A DNA stretch of 64,000 nucleotides from Limanda limanda (taxonomy: Eukaryota; Chordata; Actinopteri; Pleuronectiformes; Pleuronectidae). A model generated the notes under the pieces. It searched no databases and had not been told where the DNA came from. It saw only the letters and a program-made list of their open reading frames with translations. The stretch spans positions 21,581,248-21,645,247 of the forward strand of contig NC_083651.1 in NCBI RefSeq assembly GCF_963576545.1, in the 5' to 3' direction. A program made the position numbers and the translations under genes. Below are positions 1 through 11,275 of this stretch, one piece after another (position 1 is the first letter of the stretch; each line of letters opens with the position of its first letter).

Positions 1-709
1 GACATGCGACAGGCCCTACGTCAGCCCGTCTCGGATCTTCGCGCGTGGCGCGCGGCAATACAAATTATTTTTAAAAAATAAACGAGCGAAACGTGCGCCG
101 CCGCGTTTTATTCATCATCTTCTTCGCCTTCTTGTTATTATTATTTTTATTACGTCCGAGCACACAACACTGCCTTGTGTGTGATATACAGCAGAAAGAA
201 AGTGTGCATGTGTGTGAGTGGGTGGGAGTGGGTAACCATCGGAGGAGCCTGTAACAGTACGACACAATCCAGCGTCATCTCGCACTATCTGAGCACCGGG
301 CTTCAGAACTGCTGCTGGACAGAAAGCTGCCTTCACGTGTCGAGACAGAGAAGAGGAGAAAATAATTTTCTGGTCGTACAATTGAACACGAATTGTCCGA
401 CCGTCGAATGTGGACGGACAATGCACGGTCGGACCATCCGTGTTCAATTGTCCGACCGTCGAATGTGGACAGACAATGCACTGTCGGACAATTGAACACG
501 GATTATCCGACCGTCGAATGTGGTTGGACAATGCACTGTCAGACCATCCGTGTTCAATTGTCTGACCGTCTCGCGTCTTTGCGTGTGTCGTGCAGCTATA
601 AAGCAAGAACAGGCTCGGGCAGCCGTCGCGACTCTCAGGGTCTTGGAGTGTGTGACGTGCAGAGATTCAGAAGAAACAAACAACGAGTCAAGTATGGTCA
701 TTTCTTTTC

Positions 710-740
<31 letters not shown>

Positions 741-1840
741 CTGAACAAGAACAGGTTTCAGAACACAACGCGCGGGGAGCCGGGGTCGGCGGCGAGATCC
801 CGAACGACAAGAGATGGGCCGTACGTTACACCGTGTCCAACGTCGCGAGCCTCAGGGTCAGTGAGACCCCGAACGACAACAGACCTACGGCCCTACGTTA
901 CACCGTCTCGCGTTTTCGCGTGTGTCGTGCAGCTATAAAAAAAAAAATAATAATTTCGTTCTTGTTCTTGTTCTTGTTCTTGTTCTTCTCCTTCTTCCCA
1001 TCACCGAGCAGGAACAGGTTCGAGTACACAACGCAGGGAGCCGGGTCGGTCCAACGTCACGAGGCTCAGGGTCACGGAGACCCCCCGAATGACAAGACAC
1101 AGGCCCTACGTTACACCGTCTCCGACGTCGCCACTCTCAGGGGTCAGGGAGACCCCCCCGAACAACAAGAGACGGGCCCTACGTCACACCTTCTCCAACG
1201 TCGCGACTCTCAGGGTCAGGGAGACCCCGAACGACAAGACACAGGCCCTACGTCTCACCGTCTCGCGTCTTCGTGTGTGTCGTGCAGCTACACAGAATTA
1301 TAAAAATTTGTTTGCTTCTTCTTCTTCTTCTTCTTCTTCTTCGCATCAAGCAAGAACAGGCTCGAGTACACAACGCGGGTGGCCGGGCAGGCCCGACGTC
1401 GCGACTCTCGGGGTCAGGGAGACCCCCCCGAACGACAAGACACAGGCCCTACGTCTCAGCGTCTCGCGTCTTTGCGGGTGTCGTGCAGCTATACAAAATT
1501 ATAAAAATTTGTTTGCTTCTTCTTCTTCTTCTTCTTCTTCTTCGCATCACCGAGCAACAACAGGCTCGAGTACACAACGCGGGCAGCCGGGCGGGCCCGA
1601 CGTCGCGATTCTCGGGGTCAGGGAGACCCCGAACGACAAGAGACGGGCCCTACGTAACAAATACATATGCAAGGGCTGTTCGCTTTTCTATTGCCCTTCG
1701 TGCGCGTGCTGATGTGTGGTGGGCTGTGCGTGTGCACGGGTGCGTCTGTGTGTTTGAAGCAGGGTATCGCAACCAGCGTTAGTTAAAATCGCTACCCAAA
1801 ACGCTCACAGTCAACCGCATAGGGAAGCAGGGACAACACA
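1..1840. repeat. GC-rich complex tandem repeat array
   Basis: The stretch is made of diverged repeats of phrases such as GACCCCGAACGACAAGA, GGCCCTACGT and CGTCTCGCGTCTTTGCG. The module ending GTCGTGCAGCTATA recurs near 577, 925, 1,281 and 1,482. The last two copies are parts of units about 201 bp apart that share long near-identical sequence. Simple runs are embedded: TTA at 719-740, TTCTTG at about 957-987, and TTC at about 1,315-1,340 and 1,516-1,542. All apparent ORFs here are repeat translations, so I call no gene. About 1,640-1,840 is the degenerate edge of the array. Confidence 0.8.
379..560. repeat. Two phased inverted repeats (hairpins) in the array
   Basis: Each unit (379-450 and 489-560) starts with CAATTGAACACG and ends with its near-complement CGTGTTCAATTG. 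The complementarity extends through GTCCGACCG and CGGTCGGAC to a loop of about 20 bases around TCGAATGTGG. The arms are about 25 bp with two to four mismatches. The units are 110 bp apart, so the hairpins are tandemly repeated. Confidence 0.8.
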
Positions 1841-1843
1841 AGG

Positions 1844-2785
1844 GTTAAAACACAGGCTGCGTCATAATCTGCGGGAACTGGTAACCACATTTATTTAGTT
1901 AGTAATCGATGATGTGGGATCATGACTCTGGATCATTCCGGTCACTTTAACCCTGATGTCCTGACTGTATGGTCACGTTACGTCTCGTGTTGCGTTGCAG
2001 GGTTTGTGTGTGTCCTAATAACTTGTGACCAGTGATGGTGTTTAATGGTGTTTTAAAGTGTAAAGGGATCGCAGGTCACAGGAGTGAGGAGGAAGCTCTG
2101 ACGCAGGACGACCGGACCTCTCATGAGCGTCTGTCCTCCTGAAGCAGGAAATGTTCAATCACTGCATCGATGCAGAGTGGTTCACCTTTATGCAGGAGCC
2201 CAAACATTAACACATGTTCTGCTGCTCCTCCTGTACTCTGTGCTGTGTGCTTCAACCTAACATAATGTGGCTCTAACTCTATTCCAGCCACATTTTATTG
2301 TCATCACTCATAAACCGGTGGACATATTTTACAGTCAGCTCTAAATAGTAGTTTTTAATGCAAACAAAAGCCCTCTGAACATATTAATGTCTTTATTTTT
2401 GTATAGATTTCAACTTAAAGGCACATGAACACACTGAAATCATAACAACGTATTCACAACTCTGGACCTTCTGGGGAGCAGATGAAATTGTGAATGCAGT
2501 TATTATGACAGGCTTGTTTGTGTTAGCACTGAAACATTAAAACACATGAGTAGATTCAAGTAACACAAAGTCAGTTTCAGTAACCTTCTTGTGTGGCATG
2601 TTTGAACATTACAGAAATGTGTTTTTCTCAGTTCAGATCCAATGTGCAGGAGGAGGCCACTCAGCATTTCCTGGTTTTATGGTATGATGTCAGAGATGAG
2701 GTCACTGGACCTAACCAAGTGCAAGGGGCTTTTGCTCCAGGAAGAACGGGGGCAAGTACAATCTCAAAACATTTAGCACTGTTTT
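1844..2785. repeat. Duplicated block A, copy 1
   Basis: A stretch of about 940 bp starting GTTAAAACACAGGCTGC is closely repeated at 9,352-10,290. Its last third is repeated again at 16,423-16,800. Small indels separate the copies. The apparent 60-90 residue ORFs near the end (2,593, 10,090 and 16,580) are shared but drift with no sign of coding constraint, so I do not call a gene. The L2-like LINE begins just beyond this copy, at the point where similarity to copy 2 stops. Confidence 0.8.
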
Positions 2786-2829
2786 GCACCAGCATGCAGT
2801 GTTATTTTATTTTTGTGCGTATATGTATA

Positions 2830-5800
2830 GAAAAGACGTCGGAGGAAGGAACTTGTGTATAAAACTCAACATGACTTTATTCCGATCTAAGATGGCGCAG
2901 CGGACGGCTGCCTCTGTGATTTGGTGCGCGATGTTTTGTCTTGTTTTGTTAGTAAATTCAGTTTTCTGCCTTAAAACCGGGAGCTCTTTCACCAGAGAGA
3001 TGCTCATGAACATCAGGGACACAACTCCGGATAATCTTTTTCTGACTTTCATTGCCTCATCCATCGAGATTTTGGACATTTTGGTTAAAGGTGCGCTCAC
3101 CTTTGTTCACACGGTGAAGCGGCGGAGGAGAGGAAAAAGGCGCTTGTGCGTCTTCGCCGGCGGGGACTTCGAACTGGATGAACTCCAGCTACTAGTTAGT
3201 AAGAACAGAGACTTTTCTTCATCTTCCGTTTTGTGCTTCACAGAGACGTGGCTGTGTGGATCTGTACCGGACTCTGCGCTGCAGCTGGCTGGCTTCCAAC
3301 TCTTCCGAGCGGACTGCGACACAGAGCTCTCCAGCAAGACGAAAGGTGGAGGTATCTGCTTTTACTCTAACTCTGGCTGGTGCAACAATGTGATAGTGAT
3401 TCAACAACACTGCTCTCCTGATCTGGAGTATTTTTTCATCAACTGCAGACCCTTCTACTCCCCCCGTGAGTTCGCTTCATTCATTCTGGTCGGTGTTTAC
3501 ATCCCACCGCAGGCTAACGTGCAGGAGGCTCAGCGCACGCTCGCCGATCAGATCCTGTGTGTGGAGCGGACTAACCCGGACTCCTTAGTGATTGTCCTCG
3601 GTGACTTTAACAAAGGAAATCTCACCCGTGAACTCCCCAAATATAAACAATTTATTAAATGCCCGACCAGAGAGGAGAACATTCTGGATCACTGTTACAC
3701 CACAGTAAGCAGTGCTTATCACGCCGTCCCCCGGGCTGCACTGGGACTCTCGGACCACGTCATGGTGCATTTGATTCCTGCCTACAAGCAGAAACTAAAA
3801 CTCTGCAAACCTGTTGTGAGGACTTTACAGCAGTGGACCAGTGAAGCTGTGGAGGATCTTCAGGCGTGCTTGGACTGTACAGACTGGGAGGTGTCAGGAC
3901 TTCAACTAACAGTCTGGATGAGTACACAGAGGCTGTGACTTCCTATATCAGCTTCTGTGAGGACAGCCGTGTTCCATCACGAACCAGGGTGAGTTACACT
4001 AATGACAAACCCTGGTTCACAGCCAAACTCAAACAGTTAAGGTTGGAGAAGGAAGAGGCGTTCAGGAGCGGAGACAGAGTCAGGTTTATTGAGTCTAAAT
4101 ACAGGTTTAGCAAGGAGGTGAGAGCAGCTAAACACCTGTACTCTGAGAAACTTCAACACCAGTTCGCAGCCAATGACTCTGCCTCTGTCTGGAAAGGGCT
4201 CAGGCTGATCACAAACTGCAAGCCCAGTGCCCCCCACTCCACTAACGACTCACGCCTGGCCAACGACCTGAACGAGTTCTACTGTCGCTTCGATAGACAG
4301 TGGGACAGTCCTGACACCATCCCCCGTGCAACCACCCTCCAGCCCATCAACTGCACCTCCCCCACCACAGCAAAGGCCAGCTCCTCTACACTACTTCCCA
4401 CCTCAGAGCCCCCCCCCCTCCTCCCCTATCACAGTGACGACTCTCTGCATCCTGGAGACGGACGTCAACAGGCTCTTCAGGAGACAGAACCCCCGCAAAG
4501 CAGCCTGGCCAGACTCTGTCTCTCCATCTATCCTGAAGCACTGTGCTGATCAGCTGTCTCCGGTGTTCACAGACGTTTTTAACACCTCACTGGAGACCTG
4601 CCACGTACCAGCCTGCTTCAAGACCTCCACCATCATCCCTGTCCCCAAAAAAACTAAGATCACTGGACTCAATGGTTACAGACCTGTTGCCCTGACCTCT
4701 GTGGTGATGAAGGCATTCGAGCGCCTCGTGCTGCTCCACCTCAAAGCCATCACTGACCCTCTCCTGGACCCCCTGCAGTTTGCCTACAGAGCCAACAGGT
4801 CTGTAGACGATGCAGTAAACATAGCCCTCCACTTCATCCTCCAGCACCTGGACTCCTCAGGAACCTACGCCAGGATCCTGCTTGTGGACTTCAGCTCTGC
4901 CTTCAACACAATCATCCCGGATCTGCTACAGGACAAGCTCTCCCTGCTGAGTGTGCCTGACTCCACCTGCAGATGGATCACAGACTTCCTGTCTGACAGG
5001 AGGCAACACGTGAGGCTGGGGAAGCTGGGGAGCACTGGTTCCCCTCAAGGCTGTGTTCTTTCACCTCTTCTCTTCTCCCTGTACACCAACAGCTGCACCT
5101 CCAGTCACCAGTCCGTCAAACTCCTAAAGTTTGTGGACGACACCACCCTCATTGGGCTCATCTCTGGTGGGGATGAGTCAGCCTACGGGTGGACGATTGA
5201 TCATCTGGTGACCTGGTGTGATCAGAACAACCTGGAGCTCAATGCTCTGAAAACAGTGGAGATGGTTGTAGACTTCAGAAAGAACCCAGCCCCACCCACC
5301 CCCATCACCCTGAGAGACGCCCCAGTCGCGCTGCGGAGTCCTTCCACTTCATGGGCACCATCATCTCCCAGGACCTCAAGTGGGAGCTAAACATCAGCTC
5401 CAGCACCAAAAGAGCTCAACAGAGGATGTACTTCCTGCGGCAGCTGAAGAAGTTCAACCTGCCAAAGACAATGATGGTGCATTCTACACCTGCATCATCG
5501 AGTCCATCCTCACCTCCTCCATCTCCATCTGGTTCGCTGCTGCCACCGCATACGACAAAGGCAGGCTGCAGCGTATCATCCGCTCTGCTGAGAAGGTGAT
5601 TGGCTGCAATCTGCCATCTCTCCAGGACCTGTTTGCCTCTATGACCCTGAGGCGTGCAGGCAAGATTGTGGCCGATCCTTCTCACCCGGGTCACAAACTC
5701 TTTGAGGTTCTTCCCTCCGGCAGGAGGCTGCGGGCCACCAGGACTAAAACCGCCCGCCACAAGACCAGCTTCTGGTCTTGTGCTGCAGTTGGCCTTATCA

Positions 5801-6173
5801 ACAAGGCCCGTGACCCCCACCTGACTTGGACTCTTATCCCGCACCCACGTGTCAATTCTGTGTTACATTAACACACATATCATAACAGTATATTGCATAT
5901 TGCACATCCCCATTTCTCTCCTGCTTTGCATTTTACTTTTTATTTATCTTTCTATATCTTGTATATATCTGTTTTTGCATTTTACTCTTTATTTAACTTT
6001 TATGTCTTGTATATATATTTGTTTTATATACAGTTATTTCTTTCTTATGTAAAGTACTTATTGTGTTTTTATGCTTTATGTTAAATGTATGCACCTTTTC
6101 ATCAAAGAAAATTCCAGGTAGGTGTAAACCTACTTGGCAATAAATCCTTTCTGATTCTGATTCTGATTCTGAT
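2830..6173 (+). mobile_element. L2-clade (Maui-like) LINE, frameshifted and inactive
   Basis: An autonomous non-LTR retrotransposon with an apurinic-type endonuclease followed by reverse transcriptase. The endonuclease part (about 2,884-3,890) shows CFTETWL, GGGICFY, GDFN and LGLSDH. The RT part shows VDFSSAFNTI (motif A), SPQGCVLSPLLF (motif B) and FVDD (motif C, where FADD is usual). Coding changes frame near 3,900, at the poly-C tract near 4,410, near 5,335 and near 5,485, so no intact protein can be made. The 3' end at 6,150-6,173 is a run of ATTCTG units, typical of L2 elements, with AATAAA just before it. The 5' boundary is approximate. The clade is my judgement from motifs and tail. 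Confidence 0.87.
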
Positions 6174-7040
6174 ATGGTATATTCTAAGCAGCAGAGATGT
6201 CGATGATGGTGAAGTTGAAGGAAGGATTATTACAGAGAAGTTCACAGATCAGGACGGGCACCATGGTATACACGGAGACGTTCCCAGCCAAATGCAGAAG
6301 TCTAACTTGCAAGGGTCGAGCACACAATAAATATAGAGGTTGCCTACGCCCATGACAACGTCCCACATCCCATGGTTTAGCAGGACATGACTGCATGTGT
6401 CTGAGCATATAATATGTAAAAGAAATGATGAATTCATAAGGACATGCCTTGTGCTTAATAGACGAAGTCCCATGTTCTATAGTCATCCATTAACAGGTCC
6501 GAGATCATTCCCTAGGGGGAGAGAACTAACGAGAAATACATGGAGGAATTTCTGAGAATCTGAAGATTATGGCCGCATGCTTAAACATGTGATTCTGGTT
6601 TATACCCAGGTTAAAGGGATCTATTCAGCTGAATATACTACACTAACTCAACTTCACGTGATTTAAACTAGTAATAATACAGCACTTAACATTGAGTATA
6701 AAACCATACAAAAAAATGCTGTATAACATAACATTTAATGGAGGGGGGCTAGAGCCTCCACAGAGTTCATCAGTTTTTTTTTCTTTATTATTTTTTAATG
6801 AGGTTAGGTTTACTGTGAAAAATACTACGTAATCTTTTCGTGTGTGGTAAACTGGTCGTCTCAAGTTTATTCCAGCTCACTGATTGGACTGTTTCAATTC
6901 CATGTTCACAAACACACTATCTGTTGCCGCCAGTAAATGATATAAACCATTGAAAGAAAGAGAGTTCAGGTAAGTCAGCGATGGACACGTGAGATAGTGG
7001 ATGTCTTTGTTTTCTAATAATGTGAGAGAGAACCTTCATC
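6174..7040. other. LINE-receptor spacer, no clear gene
   Basis: This spacer separates the LINE 3' tail from the first receptor. Overlapping - strand ORFs of 74 and 100 codons (about 6,184-6,486) contain hydrophobic stretches, but I recognise no family. They overlap in different frames, which argues against both being genes. The promoter of the 7,041 receptor probably lies in the last few hundred bases. Confidence 0.5.
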
Positions 7041-7964
7041 ATGATGGATAATGTTTCAGTAGTTTCCATGTTCACTATGTCGGGGTTGAGTGGCACAGCG
7101 CACTACAGAGTCACCCTCTTCATCCTCACTTTGTTGTGTTACTGTGTGATCTGGCTGGTAAACGTGACCATCATCGTAACCATCATCGTGGATAAAAACC
7201 TTCACGAACCCATGTACATCTTCCTCTGTAACCTGTGTATTAACGGACTGTATGGGACTGCAGGCTTTTATCCAAAGTTCCTCATCGACCTCCTGTCTGC
7301 CTCTCATGTCATCTCTTACAGTGGATGCCTCCTGCAGGGTTTTGTGTTGCACTCTTCAGTCAGTGCAGATTTCTCTATTCTCGTATTAATGGCCTTTGAC
7401 AGATACGTGGCTATCTGTCAGCCTCTGACTTACCACTCAGTGATGACGAAGGGAAATATTGGCATGTTTGTGTTTTTTGCTTGGCTTATACCCCACTATC
7501 TGATCTTGGTGAGCACTATAACAACAGCAATAACCAAATTATGCGGCTCACATATTCCCAAAATCTACTGTATTAATTATTTGGTGAATAGACTTGCTTG
7601 TACTCCTCCATTAGCAGATGACATTATTCCAGCTATTAATTACACTGTTTCTTTACTCTATATAGCCTTAATTTTTTGGTCTTATTTGTATCTGATCAAA
7701 AATATCCTTCACTCCGGTGAGAACAGAAGCAAGTTCATGCAAACCTGTCTGCCGCATTTACTATGTTTGAATACCCTAGTCATTAGTATTCTTTTTGATT
7801 TGTCGTACGTGAGATATGGCACGAGTACGTTACCGCAAAGTCTCAAGAATTTTATGGCAATAGAATTCCTGGTCGTTCCTCCGATCCTCAATCCCCTCAT
7901 ATACGGTCTCAAACTGACGCAAATACGAAACAGAATCGTGCAGTTTTATTTAAGGAAGAACTGA
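7041..7964 (+). CDS. Olfactory receptor, intact, one exon (OR copy 1)
   Basis: A G-protein-coupled odorant receptor of 307 codons, intronless as usual for the family and expected in the membrane of olfactory sensory neurons. Visible hallmarks, in order: an Asn glycosylation site right after the start (NVS), LHEPMYIFLCNL at the TM2 start, the TM3-end signature MAFDRYVAIC, FMQTCLPHLL before TM6, and the TM7 signature PILNPLIYGLK followed by TQIRNR. Two start Met codons are adjacent; relatives downstream begin M-D/E-NVS, which favours the second (7,044). The gene is clearly diverged from the three downstream receptors, so it is the oldest branch here. The overall type resembles teleost OR family members. 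No ligand can be inferred. Confidence 0.95.
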   Translation: MMDNVSVVSMFTMSGLSGTAHYRVTLFILTLLCYCVIWLVNVTIIVTIIVDKNLHEPMYIFLCNLCINGLYGTAGFYPKFLIDLLSASHVISYSGCLLQGFVLHSSVSADFSILVLMAFDRYVAICQPLTYHSVMTKGNIGMFVFFAWLIPHYLILVSTITTAITKLCGSHIPKIYCINYLVNRLACTPPLADDIIPAINYTVSLLYIALIFWSYLYLIKNILHSGENRSKFMQTCLPHLLCLNTLVISILFDLSYVRYGTSTLPQSLKNFMAIEFLVVPPILNPLIYGLKLTQIRNRIVQFYLRKN

Positions 7965-8095
7965 CATGTGATCTGTAGAAAGAAAGTTGATAAATATTAT
8001 TATCTGCCTTGTTATTTGTGTTTTTTAGAAAAGTGTTACAATCTGAGAAACTTATTACAGCACAGTTACCAGGCTCTAACCTCTGGATTATCAAT

Positions 8096-8440
8096 CTGTT
8101 ATGACACAAAGAGTCTGGGGCCTATTTGTTTTTAACTTGGCTTATACCTTTAATTTTGAGGTTAATTTGAACAATAATAGCATCAGGATCATGGTTACGT
8201 GCCTCACATATACTGTTTCTGATATAGCTTATTCTGCCTCCATAGAAAATCAAGCTATTACAGCTTTTTTAAATTATCCTATGTGTTTTGACCCTTTTAT
8301 TAACATTTGCTCTTATATTCTGTATTTTCAGTATGAACAAAACATGTCTGACCACAGAAAAGAAGAGCAAGCTAATGCAAATGTGTCTGCCTCATTTATT
8401 TTTTTGAAATGATTTATATGTTTGCTCTCTACTTTTTTCT
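8096..8440 (+). pseudogene. Decayed olfactory receptor fragment (TM4 to TM6)
   Basis: The stretch from 8,101 reads MTQRVWGLFVFNLAY, matching MTKGNIGMFVFFAWL at the TM4 start of the receptor 1 kb upstream. The DNA also matches, for example GGCTTATACC in both. After a loss of frame, another frame from about 8,291 reads ALIFCIF and then KSKLMQMCLPHLF, matching ALIFWSY and RSKFMQTCLPHLL before TM6. A stop follows directly. The TM1-TM3 half and TM7 are missing. This is a relic of a tandem duplicate of the 7,041 gene or a close relative. Confidence 0.8.
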
Positions 8441-8985
8441 ACACAATAAAAAATGTAACACTGCAATGTTTGTGTCTGTTTTTTTAAAAGAAACAAATTG
8501 TGTAGCATGATGTATAATGCATGTATGTCCGTATAAATAAACAGTTATCTCATCTGACAAACCTGTGACATAAATCTAAAACATAAACCAGAGAGCAACA
8601 TTGATAAGAATCCAGTGTTGTACAGTAAATGAGTGTGTTAAGCATTGAGGCAGGATCACATGTAATTCTGTTGACCTTCACAAATAAACGTTATCCCACT
8701 ATACATTTCTGAAATAATCAATAGCTAAATTTGCACTAAGTTTGATTTAAACTTGAGTCGACAGAAGCAGAGCTGACATCAGAGCGACAGTTGTTCATTC
8801 TGAGAACTGGCTGCAGATGTTATGTTTGGTTGTTGTCATTCACACATGATAAAATCTGAATGATTCTTTTTTCAAACTCTGTGTCAATTCCATTCACCTC
8901 ATTTACATCAAAGGTACATACAGTGATCTGTCTAATAGAGCAACTGCACCACTAACTCACACTTCAATATTATGTGGATTTATTA

Positions 8986-9205
8986 TTAAAGGTTCAGTGT
9001 GTAAGATTTAGGTGAAAGGGATCTATTGAATATAAAATTATGTTTTCACTTGTAATCATCTACCTTGTACAAATTATATTCTTTACCCTTTATATTTATA
9101 TATTATATATTAACTTCAGGAGCGGGTCCTCTCTACAGAGGCCGTCATGTTCCAAACCAGACAAACTTAACACCTTTTGAGTTTTTATGACAACTGATAC
9201 TTTAC
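8986..9205. mobile_element. TTAA-flanked MITE, 5' part only (copy a)
   Basis: TTAA is followed by AGGTTCAGTGTGTAAGATTTAG, a terminal inverted repeat shared with copies at 42,006 and 51,582. Internal phrases GGAGCGGGTCCTCTCTAC and ACAAACTTAACACCTT also match copy c. Similarity stops near 9,205, so the right end is missing. The TTAA target site is typical of piggyBac-type elements. Confidence 0.7.
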
Positions 9206-9351
9206 TTTCAAATATTTCAATAATTTGTGGTCATATGGGACAGCCCTAGTGTCTGTGTATGTGTGTGTGTGACTGATGTTTTCTTATCACTCACAGTTAG
9301 AACTGATATGTTCCTGGATAAATGAGGCTTCGCTTCTCCTGCACCAATAAC

Positions 9352-10290
9352 GTTAAAACACAGGCTGCATCATATTCTGCGGGAACTGGTAACCACATTT
9401 ATTTAGTTAGTAATCGATGATGTGGGATCATGACTCTGGATCACCCCGGCCACTTTAACTCTGATGTCCTGACTGTTTGTTCACGTTACATCTAGTGTTG
9501 CGTTGCAGAGTTTGTGTGTGTCCTAATAACTTGTGACCAGTGATGGTGTTTAATGTTAAAGTGTAAAGGGATCGCAGGTCACAGGAGTGAGGTGGAAGCT
9601 CTGACGACCGGACCTCTCATGAGCGTCTGTCCTCCTGAAGCAGGAAATGTTCAATCACTGCATCGACGCAGAGTGGTTCACCTTTATGCAGGAGCCCAAA
9701 CATTAACACATGTTCTGCTGCTCCTCCTGTACTCTGTGCTGTGTGCTTCAACCTAACATAATGTGGCTCTAACTCTATTCCAGCCACATTTTATTGTCAT
9801 CACTAATAAACCGATGGACATATTTTACACATCAGCTCTAAATAGTAGTTTGTAATGCAAACAAAAGCCCTCTGAACACATTAATATCTTAATTTTTTTA
9901 TAGATTTCAACTTAAAAGCACATGAACACACCGAAATCATAACAACGTATTCACAACTCTGGACCTTCTGGGGAGCAGATGAAATTGTGAATGCAGTTAT
10001 TATGACAGGCTTGTTTGTGTTAGCACTGAAACATTAAAACACATGAGTAGATTCAAGTAACACAAAGTCAGTTTCAGTAACCTTCTTGTGTGGCATGTTT
10101 GAACATTACGGAAATGTGTGTTTCTCAGTTCAGATCCAATGTGCAGGAGGAGGCCACTCAGCATTTCCTGGTTTTATGGTATGATGTCAGAGATGAGGCC
10201 ACTGGACCGAACCAAGTGATAGGGGCTTTTGCTCCAGGAAGAACGGGGGCATGTTCAATCTCAAAACATTTTACACTATATTGACACAGT
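9352..10290. repeat. Duplicated block A, copy 2
   Basis: Near-identical to 1,844-2,785 along its whole length. It continues past the point where copy 1 is interrupted by the LINE, so copy 2 probably shows the uninterrupted form (TTTACAGGTGCAATGACATG at about 10,290). A further ~190 bp (about 10,320-10,510, starting AATTTGAATTTAAAGTTCAGC) recurs at about 13,150 and 17,125 upstream of the next receptors. Confidence 0.8.
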
Positions 10291-10774
10291 TTACAGGTGC
10301 AATGACATGTTTGTGTATAGAGTAGCTAATATGAGTCGTGTGTTGTTGGTGTAAAACTAATTTGAATTTAAAGTTCAGCTCTTTAATAACACTGAGTAGC
10401 ACATATGCATGTAGTAATATAACAAATTTGCTGCCATTGTTTCAAACTATTCAACTGATCGGTATTGAAATGTTTCATTCAAAATAAATCTTAATTAATA
10501 TACCTCACTGTTACACACAGTGTATTTCATGAGATGAGAGATCATCTATGAAGCCAAAACTATATATAAATACATAAATAATTATATAAAAGGATAAATA
10601 AATACATAAAGAAAGAAACACATAACTATAATTAAATGCCTAAATAAATGACTAAATGTGTAGTTTCACATTTATATTTATTTGAAATACAAATTCTGGA
10701 AAATGTCCAAATCCCATTTTCCGCACATTTTCTGGCAATTATATCTAAATCAGGCATTTAAATCAACAGTTTCC

Positions 10775-10832
10775 TTTTCTATTTCCTTGCTGCAGCAAGG
10801 AAATAGAAAATATTGAAATGCATGCATTTCAA
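10775..10832. repeat. Two adjacent perfect palindromes
   Basis: 10,775-10,810 is a perfect 36-bp palindrome with 18-bp arms and no spacer, centred on TTGCTGCAGCAA. 10,813-10,832 is a second perfect palindrome of 20 bp centred on ATGCATGCAT. The outer flanks TAAATCAA (10,759-10,766) and TTGATTTA (10,833-10,840) are also complementary. The group lies about 450 bp upstream of the next receptor gene. Confidence 0.85.
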
Positions 10833-11275
10833 TTGATTTAACTTGTCCATGAAAGCGTGTGCACAAACAACCAATGGGGCTTTTGTTATTGTGAGGAGTC
10901 TGTGATACTGATAATCCTTTTCTCGTAATTAGTTACATAATAATTAAATTGTTTTAGCTCATAGTTACAAATTAATAAGAAAATCTGGTAATTTAATAGG
11001 TTATTTAACTCTGCTGTTTAAATTCTGATAGTTTATCAGTAATTATGGTTCAACTTGAAATATTACTGTTAAAGTAAATGACGGATCAGGTTACTGATTG
11101 TGACACCAGAGTTTGAATTCCCTGATGCATCATCGTCGTCAAAGTTGTTTTTAAAAGATGGTGTGGAAGGAGGAGAGTCAGACCAGGCCGCTCAGTGTAA
11201 AGCCTCTGTCTGTGATCTCTCACTGTTTGATGTAACATTGGAAAGGTAAAACTTTGAAGATTTATTTCTCTGATC

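Noticed and set aside
115..1782. Several ORFs of 100-207 codons on both strands in the first 1.8 kb
   Set aside because: They are translations of tandem repeats with poly-Ser or poly-Leu from TTC runs, overlap in many frames and show no family motif.
2593..2862. ORF starting MACLNITEMC, repeated at 10,090 and 16,580
   Set aside because: It recurs only because block A is duplicated; the copies break and drift in different places, with no codon constraint visible.
6184..6486. Minus-strand ORFs with hydrophobic stretches beside the LINE
   Set aside because: Could not be tied to any family, and the two frames overlap; kept only as a note in the spacer.
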